Source: JBCBKP01 sp038746265
GTDB taxonomy: Bacteria; Planctomycetota; Phycisphaerae; Phycisphaerales; UBA1924
Reading direction: 5' to 3'
DNA: 41,761 nt
Assembly (NCBI GenBank): GCA_038746265.1
Contig: JBCDKU010000014.1
Span: 1-41,761 of the forward strand
Below, one piece after another: positions 31,988-41,761 of the stretch. How positions within the stretch are numbered: the first letter of the stretch is position 1; each line of letters begins with the position of its first letter. Position numbers and translations under genes: made by a program. The notes under the pieces are model-generated. The model was not told where the DNA came from. It saw only the letters and a list, made by a program, of their open reading frames with translations, and did not search any database.

Positions 31988-32910
31988 TCGCGGGCCCAAC
32001 CCTCAAGGATCTCCCGCAGATCCCCCGCGAAGTCGATGATCGCGCTCCCACCGAGCAGCGCGTACGGATCATCGATCAGCGCGACGCGCCCCGACTCGAT
32101 CGCCGGGATCGCGAGCTCGCCCAGTCGGCCGAGCCGCTCGCGGATGTCCTCCGCGGTCGGCTCGGCCGCGTCGGTGCCCGGTGTCCGCGGCGCGACCAGC
32201 ACGATCGCACCAGGCGCGAGCCCGAGCATGTCCTCCAGATCCAGACTCATCCACGGCGACCCCTCGGCGATCGCGGGCACCGCGCCGAGCCGCACCAGCA
32301 CCTCGTGATGCACCGACCCGGGACCCAGCACGCCGGGCGGATCGCCGCCCGCGAGCAGCAGCACGCCGCCAACAGCCGACACATCCGACTCGATCGGCCG
32401 CAGCGCCGACGCCAGCCGTGTGCTCGGCAGGTCCGTCTCCAGCCGGTTCGGGTCGTACCGCGGGATCACGCCCGACCGATCGATCGGCTCCGCGGGCCCG
32501 CCGCCCCGCAGGTCGAGCGCGAGATCGTCCCACGCCTCGGCGATCTGATCGATCGACTCCATCCGGTAGTTCATCACCGCCCAGCCGTTCCGCCCTGCCA
32601 GATTGGTCAGCTTGCCGGGCAGGTCCCGCTCGCCCCACTCCAGGATCACATGCGTCGGGTTGGCTTCGATCAGCGCCTCGTAATCGATCAATTGCTGGTG
32701 CCCCATCGACGGGATCGACTTCGACAAGGCAAGGTCGTACTCGTGCCGACCGACAATGCGGTCCTCCAGACCGAGATCGCGCAGCATCACCGCGATCGCC
32801 GGGCTCAGCGCGACGAGCCGAAGCTCCTCCGATTCCGGTTCGGCAGGCGTCGCCGCGCGTTCGCCGCAGCCGACAAGCACCATCGAGATGACGGCGAGCA
32901 ACCACTTCAT
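31984..32910 (-). CDS. BtuF/TroA-like substrate-binding lipoprotein
   Basis: A 308-residue periplasmic binding protein of the cobalamin/siderophore/metal type. The signal is LLAVISMVLVGC (lipid-modified Cys15). The mature protein starts LRLVALSPAIAVMLRDLGLEDRIVGRHEYD, the common opening of BtuF-like folds, and continues with ALIEANPTHVILEWGERD and, later, MLGLAPGAIVLVAPRTPG. No permease or ATPase is encoded near it. ATG 32910 overlaps the stop of the upstream BshC-like gene (ATGA), so the two are probably translated together. Ligand not evident. Confidence 0.82.
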   Translation of the reverse strand: MKWLLAVISMVLVGCGERAATPAEPESEELRLVALSPAIAVMLRDLGLEDRIVGRHEYDLALSKSIPSMGHQQLIDYEALIEANPTHVILEWGERDLPGKLTNLAGRNGWAVMNYRMESIDQIAEAWDDLALDLRGGGPAEPIDRSGVIPRYDPNRLETDLPSTRLASALRPIESDVSAVGGVLLLAGGDPPGVLGPGSVHHEVLVRLGAVPAIAEGSPWMSLDLEDMLGLAPGAIVLVAPRTPGTDAAEPTAEDIRERLGRLGELAIPAIESGRVALIDDPYALLGGSAIIDFAGDLREILEGWARD

Positions 32911-34208
32911 GAATCAAGCCCAAACCGCGACCGGATCTCCGCGCGAAGCGCCCGCAGGTCGGGCTCCGCGTGCAGCGGGAAGGGCCACGTCCTGATCCGC
33001 ACCACCTCGGCGTCCGCCAGGTGCCCCTCGATCCGCTCGACGTCCGCGTCGAGCTGCGCAAGCTCGTCCGCGTGATCACGCCGATACTCGGTGAGCAGCG
33101 CGTGCATCTGATTGAACGGCCCCGCCGGCTGGTCGGCCGTATCGATCGCGGCGACAAGCTCACGCTTCTTCGACGCGGCATCGCTCGCGCCGATCTCCGC
33201 CGGATCGTGCCGCGCGTGGTGCGCGCGCCAACGCGCCCTCGCGAGATCCTCGCGCGTCACCGGCTCCACACCGAGATCGAGCGTGAGTGTCGCGGTCGCG
33301 ACCGTCATCGGCGCGAGCTCCGCACCGAGCCATGCCTTCGCCCACCGCTCGGTGATGAGGTCGTACGCCCCGCCGCCCGTGCCGTGCACGAACAGATCGC
33401 ACGCCGCCTGCCGGCAGATCAGCGTCATCAGCAGCGCCCGCGGCGCGAGCTCCGACCGCGGGATCTCCGTCAGGTTCGTGCTGTAGACCGGCATCCGCGG
33501 CTCGCCCGCACGCACACGCCAGAGCGGCAGCTCGAACCGCCCCGCCGACTCCCGCGCGATCAGCGCACGCACACCCGCGCTGGGCTCCGACGCCGCCGCC
33601 TCGTTGTACGCGCGGACCGCCTCCGCCGGCTCGGCGATCAACCGATCGACCAACTGCTGGAACAGGTCCGTCTCCGTCAGCCGCGACGCGAACACAAGCG
33701 GCTGCTCATCGGACCCCGTCATCGACGCCGCCAGCGATTCGCCCGCCCGCGCGAACTGCTCCGCCATCGACACCGCACCCGCACGCCCGCGCAGCGCCGA
33801 GTCCACATGCTCGAACTCAACCTCCAGATCGATCGCAACCCGGCTCCCCGTCGGCGTCCCCTTCGGCACCCGCGCAGAACACAGCGCGACCTCCTCGACC
33901 GCGAGCCGTCCCTTCGCGTCCCGCGTCGGCCGCGTCAGCTTCACCGGGTCGTTGTCGTCGTGATCCACGACGAGCCACGCCGCGGCGCCACCCGCGCGCT
34001 CTGCGCACGCCTCGGCCGCCAGCCGCTTCGCCAAGATGCCCGGATGCCAGATCTCCGCCTGATGACCCGACAGGATCACCTGCCGATCGGTCGGCAGCCC
34101 GATCTGATCCCGGAACCGCCGCGCGGCGTTGTCCGGCACCCGCGGCCGCCACTCCGCGGGCGACGGGCTTAGGTGGATCTCGATGTCGTCACGAACGCTG
34201 TCCGGCAC
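32907..34208 (-). CDS. Conserved protein, distantly BshC-like
   Basis: A 433-residue cytoplasmic protein. Two motifs recall BshC, the enzyme proposed to add cysteine to the bacillithiol precursor: VILSGHQAEIWHPGILAKRLA in place of the VVTGQQ...GP segment, and AWLVVDHDDNDP in place of the WVASEDHDFxE segment. The C-terminal part (PRALLMTLICRQAACDLFVHGTGGGAYDLITERWAKAWLG) is not like that of well-known BshC proteins. It may be a relative with another substrate. The GTG at 34208 has a weak ribosome-binding site. It overlaps the BtuF-like gene by four bases. No BshA or BshB gene is next to it. Confidence 0.5.
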   Translation of the reverse strand: MPDSVRDDIEIHLSPSPAEWRPRVPDNAARRFRDQIGLPTDRQVILSGHQAEIWHPGILAKRLAAEACAERAGGAAAWLVVDHDDNDPVKLTRPTRDAKGRLAVEEVALCSARVPKGTPTGSRVAIDLEVEFEHVDSALRGRAGAVSMAEQFARAGESLAASMTGSDEQPLVFASRLTETDLFQQLVDRLIAEPAEAVRAYNEAAASEPSAGVRALIARESAGRFELPLWRVRAGEPRMPVYSTNLTEIPRSELAPRALLMTLICRQAACDLFVHGTGGGAYDLITERWAKAWLGAELAPMTVATATLTLDLGVEPVTREDLARARWRAHHARHDPAEIGASDAASKKRELVAAIDTADQPAGPFNQMHALLTEYRRDHADELAQLDADVERIEGHLADAEVVRIRTWPFPLHAEPDLRALRAEIRSRFGLDS

Positions 34209-34243
34209 GGGTCGAGCCTAGTTCCCGAAGCACGCGACCGCCC

Positions 34244-35032
34244 TCAGGCAGCCGACCCGCAATCCACGACCAGCTCCTCGGTCGCCCGCTCCGAGAGCAG
34301 CTCCCGCGCCGTGCACAGCTCGTGGTGCAGCAACTCGCGGTAGTGCCTGAGACGCTTCTCGGCATCATCGAGCCCGCCGCCGAACGTCCGGTTCGGGTCG
34401 TTGTAGATCAGCCGGACCGGAATCTCGCCCACCCGGTGCCCCGCGGCAGCCGACCGCACCCAGAGCTGCATCGGGAAGGCGTACCCGGTCTCCGTCAGCC
34501 CGAGCTCGGCGATCCGCTCCACCCGGTGCGCCTTGAACCCGCAGAACGCGTCGGTGATCCCGAGCCCAAGCCGCTCGTTGATCTCCTGCGTGATCAGCTT
34601 GTTGATCTTCCGACGCTCGGGCGGAGGCGCCGCGAGCGGGTCCGACGCATCGGGCTCGGTCGTGTACCTGGACCCGCTGACCAGATCGAACTCGTCCTTC
34701 TCGATCTCCTGCAGGAACGCCGGGATCGATTCGGGCTCGTGCTGCTCGTCGCAGTCCATGGTGACAACCCAGTCGAAACCCAGCGTCTCGGCCGCCGCGA
34801 AGGCGTCGATCAGCGACTTCCCGTACCCCTCGTTCGGGTCGTGCCGGATCAGCTCAAACCCAAGCTCGGGCTTGAGCGATTCCAGAAGGTCGCCCGTCCC
34901 GTCCGTCGAGCCGTCATCGACGACCAGCACGTCCGGATGGATCGACCGGATCCGCCGCAGCACTCGCTCAGCCGTAGCGATCTCGTTGTAGACGGGAATG
35001 GCGATCAGCGTGCGGGGGTTGATCGTGCTCAC
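34244..35032 (-). CDS. GT2 glycosyltransferase, dolichyl-/polyprenyl-phosphate sugar synthase type
   Basis: A 262-residue GT2 enzyme resembling polyprenyl-phosphate mannosyl/glucosyltransferases. Motifs: LIAIPVYNE near the N-terminus, VLVVDDGSTDGTGDLLE, the metal-binding WVVTMDCDEQHEPE (DxD-like), ITDAFCGFKAHRVERIAELGL and EIPVRLIYNDPNRTFGGGLDDAEKRLRHY. It has no membrane helix, so it probably works at the membrane face. The GTG at 35032 is preceded by GGAGGA (35042-35047) at good spacing and replaces an earlier GTG (35050). The 240-bp gap to carB is divergent and shows nothing that I recognise. Confidence 0.85.
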   Translation of the reverse strand: MSTINPRTLIAIPVYNEIATAERVLRRIRSIHPDVLVVDDGSTDGTGDLLESLKPELGFELIRHDPNEGYGKSLIDAFAAAETLGFDWVVTMDCDEQHEPESIPAFLQEIEKDEFDLVSGSRYTTEPDASDPLAAPPPERRKINKLITQEINERLGLGITDAFCGFKAHRVERIAELGLTETGYAFPMQLWVRSAAAGHRVGEIPVRLIYNDPNRTFGGGLDDAEKRLRHYRELLHHELCTARELLSERATEELVVDCGSAA

Positions 35033-35287
35033 AGGTGTCGGTCCTCCCACGGTCGGTGCGGCATCTCACTCAGAGGTGGTCTCGGTTCGTCTGAACAACG
35101 CCCGTCCGACTCGCAATGTGCCCGAGTTTGTGCCCAACTCTTGGAAATTCTGTCAGGAACGGATGCCGAACGCGGCGTCTGACGTTCTGTATTGGACCCG
35201 AGACGGTAGCCGACTTAACCTCCTCCAGTTTGCGCCGAGCCGATTCCGCGGACGGACCACGCCCGGCGCCCCGAGGGCGGAGCTCTC

Positions 35288-38833
<3,546 letters not shown>

Positions 38834-38861
38834 GCGCCACCGGTGCAAGCTTTACCCGGCA

Positions 38862-40118
38862 TCACCCGCGACGCCGACGCGACCCGACCAGCACCGCCGC
38901 GACTCCGGCAAGCGCCGCCGCCCCGGGCGACGGAACCCCGCCGGGCGACTCGCTCACCGTCCGAGGCTCCTCCGGCGGATCCTCGAAGAACGGCTCCTCG
39001 GGCCCGCCCGGCGGATCGCCATTTTCAGGAAACAGCAGCCGTCGATCGAACGGCTCCCGGCCCGTCGGCGGGTCGAACGTCAGCTCTTGCGCGCCGCCCC
39101 TCGGGCGGCCACCACCCCCACCTCCACCACCAAACCCGCCCCCGCCGTACCGCGCCGGACGGTTGATCGGGGGCGTCGTCCGGATCGGCTCGAACGGGAA
39201 CGCGCTGTCGACATCGAACCCCGATGCCCGCGGATCCACGTCCAACGCGAACGCCAACCCCACGGGCCGCGCGATGCCCTCGCCCGCCAGATCGATCTCG
39301 CGGATCGTCTCGCCCTCGCCGCTCATCAGGACGATGCGATCGCCCGCCGCGTGAACCAGCGCCGTCCGCCCCGCGAGGTTCTCGTACGCCACCGCGCCAT
39401 TAATCCCGGTGTCCACGGGCGACACCCCGCGGAAGAACACATCCACCGCGTTCACGCGGAACAACGACCCCGTCGCGTCATCCGTGATCAACAGATCACC
39501 ACCCGGCCCCACAGCAATATCGCTCGCCGCCCGGATCGAACCGCTCCGTCGCCCATCGCGAGATCCAAGCCGCCGACGCCGCTCGACGAACATCCCCTTC
39601 GTTCCGAGCCGCACCGCGTAGAGCTCATCGACCGTCGCCGCATCCCCATCCGAGATCACCGCGTAGAGCGTCCCGAACAGCGGATCGCCCACGATCCCCG
39701 CGACGTGCTGACCCGCGTCGAGGTGAAGCTCACCGATCGAGACCGCGACCGGCCGCTCGCCCGTCGCCACGCCCGTCAGATCCACCCGCAAGAGCCGCGC
39801 GACCGACGACCCGCGCGCCTGCGACGCGATCACCGCCGATCGGTCGGGCGAGATCGCCAGACCGTCCAGCAACTCGCCGCCGATGATGTTCCCCTGGCCG
39901 TCAACGATCCGCCCGAGCTTCCGCGCCCGCGCCCGCTCGCGTCCCGGTTCGTCAATGACAAAGAGCGACCCGTCCGACGCGTCCACGCCCCAGAGCCGAA
40001 GCGCCGCCGATCGGCTCTCCTGTACAGCGTCACGCGCGACTGAACCGCCGACCGCAGGCCCAACCGGGTCAGCCGCGACCGCCGCCATCGTCAGAATCAC
40101 ACCGCTCGCAAGAGCCAT
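38862..40118 (-). CDS. Secreted PEP-CTERM-like protein with a Gly-rich linker
   Basis: A 418-residue exported protein. It begins MALASGVILTMAAVAADP, a signal peptide, and has a repetitive beta-propeller-like body (LLDGLAISPDRSAVIASQA, IAVGPGGDLLITDDATGSLFRVN, GRTALVHAAGDRIVLM) typical of NHL/SMP30-like or lactonase-type blades. A Gly-rich linker follows, then a Pro/Glu-rich stretch. The end is a PEP-CTERM-like sorting signal: PSPGAAALAGVAAVLVGSRRRR, i.e. a Pro-rich motif, hydrophobic helix and basic tail. ATG 40118 is preceded by GGAGGA (40125-40130). Exosortase processing is the expected fate, inferred from family; the exosortase gene is not here. Confidence 0.78.
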   Translation of the reverse strand: MALASGVILTMAAVAADPVGPAVGGSVARDAVQESRSAALRLWGVDASDGSLFVIDEPGRERARARKLGRIVDGQGNIIGGELLDGLAISPDRSAVIASQARGSSVARLLRVDLTGVATGERPVAVSIGELHLDAGQHVAGIVGDPLFGTLYAVISDGDAATVDELYAVRLGTKGMFVERRRRLGSRDGRRSGSIRAASDIAVGPGGDLLITDDATGSLFRVNAVDVFFRGVSPVDTGINGAVAYENLAGRTALVHAAGDRIVLMSGEGETIREIDLAGEGIARPVGLAFALDVDPRASGFDVDSAFPFEPIRTTPPINRPARYGGGGFGGGGGGGGRPRGGAQELTFDPPTGREPFDRRLLFPENGDPPGGPEEPFFEDPPEEPRTVSESPGGVPSPGAAALAGVAAVLVGSRRRRG

Positions 40119-40209
40119 CCCCCGTCCTCCGGGGAATGAATCGTCACGCCGCAAACACGCCGCGCCGCGGACCAGCGAATCAGCGGGTCAGAACGCGGGG
40201 GCCGCCCGC

Positions 40210-41761
40210 CTAGACCGCAGGAACCGCAAGGCCCGCCGCGTTCTCGGTCGTCACCTGAGGGACTTCATCCAGCGGGCACGCGAGCCCCAGATCGTCGCAC
40301 AAGAGCCGCGTCGAGATCTGGCTCGAAAGGAAAATCGTCGGCAGCCCCGACCCCGGGTGCGTCCCGCCGCCGACGAGGTACGTCCGCTCGAACCCCTTGA
40401 GCCGGTTCTGCGGCCGCCAGTGCAGCATCTGCGTGAGCTGATGCCCGAGGTTAAACGTCGCCCCGTGGTTGATGTTCATCGCCGCCCAGTCCATCGGGTC
40501 CGTCAGGTGCTCGCACACCACCCGCTCCCGCGCACCCTCGATCCCGAACACACGCTCGAGCTGGCTGTACGCCACCTCGCGCATGCGCTCCCGCTCCGTG
40601 CGCCAATCGACATCGGTCTCGTGCTTGAGGCTGGGTGTCGGCACCAGCACGTAGAGCGCGCTGTCACCCTCCGGCGCAAGCGACGGATCCGTCGAGGACG
40701 GGTTGCACACATAGATCGACGGATCATCCGAAAGCCGCCCGCCCGACCCGATGTCCTCGAGGTTCGCGCGGTACGACGCCGACGTGTAGATCGTGTGATG
40801 CGGCAGATCGACGTGGCCGTCCATCCCGAGGTACATCATGAACGTGCTGCACGAGTACTTCTTCTCGTCCAGCTTCCGGTCCGCGTACCCCGACCGCCCG
40901 CCCGTCCGAAGCGACGCCGGCACGAGGTTCTTCATCGCCCACGTCGCGTCGGCGTTCACCACAACCGCATCAAACGTGTGCGCCTCGCCGCCAGCGACCA
41001 GCCCCGTCGCACGGCTCCCCGAGAACTCCAGCTTCTCGACAGGCGAAGACGTCCGGATCTCGACACCCATCGACTCCGCGACCCGCGCCATCGCCTGCAT
41101 GAGCGCATGACACCCGCCGATCGGATGCCACACGCCGTACTCGTACTCGATCAGCGGCAGGATCGTAAATAGGCTCGGGCAATCGAACGGGCTCATCCCG
41201 AGGTACTTCGACTGGAAGCTCACCGCGAGCTTCACACGCTCATCGGTGAAGTACTCCCCGAGCAACGCGTGCACGCTCTTGTGCGGCTTCAGGATCGGCA
41301 GCAGCTTCAGCGCGTTGCCGTCAACAAGATCAAGCGGCGACCGCATCGCCCGACGCAGGATCGGCTCCGACAAACGCAGCTTCGTTCGGTTCTCATGGAT
41401 AAACCGCTCGAACGTCCGCCCATCAGCCTCGTTGATCGCACCGACACGCCGCGCCATCTCCGGGATGTCCTGCGTCGTATCGATCTGCACCGGATCCGAT
41501 CCCGGCTGCCCGATGAGCAAGCGGTACATCGGATCGAGCCGGATTAGCTCCGCGTGATCCTCCAGCCGCTCGCCCGCAGCCGCGAAGATCTCCCCCAGCA
41601 CATACGGCATCAGGAAGAACGTCGGCCCGCGATCAAAGCCGAACACTCGGCCGTCGTCCGCCGTCATCTCGACACGGCTCGTCCGCCCGCCCACGCGGTC
41701 CATCGCCTCGAAGACGGTCACCCGTGCTCCGGTCCGCGCGAGCATCATCGCCGCCGCCAGC
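40210..41761 (-). CDS. CrtI-family carotenoid desaturase/oxidase, N-terminus cut by the window edge
   Basis: The visible 516 residues lack only the first few, including the beginning of the GxGxxG motif; the frame is open to the last base of the window. It continues LAAAMMLARTGARVTVFEAMDRVGGRTSRVEM, matching the family, and RGPTFFLMPYVLGEIFAAAG. The C-terminal signature (QNRLKGFERTYLVGGGTHPGSGLPTIFLSSQISTRLLCDDLGL) is intact. It is a second member of the family represented at 25683-27377 and is distant in sequence from it, so the two probably perform different desaturation or oxidation steps. A squalene- or phytoene-type C30/C40 substrate cannot be decided. Confidence 0.88.
   Translation of the reverse strand, partial: LAAAMMLARTGARVTVFEAMDRVGGRTSRVEMTADDGRVFGFDRGPTFFLMPYVLGEIFAAAGERLEDHAELIRLDPMYRLLIGQPGSDPVQIDTTQDIPEMARRVGAINEADGRTFERFIHENRTKLRLSEPILRRAMRSPLDLVDGNALKLLPILKPHKSVHALLGEYFTDERVKLAVSFQSKYLGMSPFDCPSLFTILPLIEYEYGVWHPIGGCHALMQAMARVAESMGVEIRTSSPVEKLEFSGSRATGLVAGGEAHTFDAVVVNADATWAMKNLVPASLRTGGRSGYADRKLDEKKYSCSTFMMYLGMDGHVDLPHHTIYTSASYRANLEDIGSGGRLSDDPSIYVCNPSSTDPSLAPEGDSALYVLVPTPSLKHETDVDWRTERERMREVAYSQLERVFGIEGARERVVCEHLTDPMDWAAMNINHGATFNLGHQLTQMLHWRPQNRLKGFERTYLVGGGTHPGSGLPTIFLSSQISTRLLCDDLGLACPLDEVPQVTTENAAGLAVPAV

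Noticed and set aside
32170..32190. Another GGTGCCCGG repeat like that near groES
   Set aside because: A short match inside the BtuF-like coding sequence, with no neighbouring inverted copy; likely chance in GC-rich DNA.

Overview
The window is about 66% GC by eye, densely coded, and has no tRNA, rRNA, CRISPR array or transposase that I could find. The best fit is a member of the Planctomycetota, probably a Phycisphaerae-like lineage. This is an inference from gene content: a staphyloxanthin-type carotenoid cluster, a PEP-CTERM-like surface protein, a divergent type II secretion/type IV pilus gene set, and a four-helix-bundle gene of the 23S intervening-sequence family. No single marker proves it.

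Region 1 (1-5509). On the minus strand, groEL is transcribed first, then an unrecognised 111-codon gene that begins on the base after the groEL stop, then groES. A small four-helix-bundle gene flanked by inverted GGGCACC-type repeats follows directly. Divergently, a lone nuoA is followed by a 178-bp leader with three hairpins, the last of which covers the ribosome-binding site of an EAL/GGDEF-type c-di-GMP protein.

Region 2 (5517-9543, minus). Three genes with overlapping ends: a membrane-anchored Gln-rich coiled-coil protein, an iron-type substrate-binding lipoprotein without permease or ATPase, and an M20 amidohydrolase.

Region 3 (9722-20000, plus). A glycosyltransferase, then a type II secretion-like set: GspF, GspG, a pseudopilin of I/H type, a GspJ-like and a GspK-like pseudopilin, a PilP/GspC-like protein, a GspL-like protein, a GspM/PilO-like protein, and a TPR lipoprotein. 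The secretin and ATPase are not in the window. At least two proteins carry DxDxDG/EF-hand-type calcium loops.

Region 4 (20016-30790, minus). A PIN-PhoH ATPase; two coupled membrane-protein genes ending in a likely terminator; a small orphan gene; then a four-gene carotenoid end-modification operon (aldehyde dehydrogenase, CrtI-family oxidoreductase, PlsC-type acyltransferase, CrtQ-like glycosyltransferase); and argS. A second CrtI-family gene runs off the right edge.

Region 5 (30938-41761). A secreted beta-helix protein converges on a BtuF-like lipoprotein, sharing a CTAG at their stops. The lipoprotein overlaps an upstream BshC-like gene. Then come a GT2 glycosyltransferase, a long carB, a PEP-CTERM-like secreted protein, and the truncated CrtI-family gene.

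Most interesting: the repeat-flanked four-helix-bundle unit after groES, the compositionally distinct gene between groEL and groES, and the structured leader before the c-di-GMP gene. Many long antisense reading frames are high-GC shadows and were left out.
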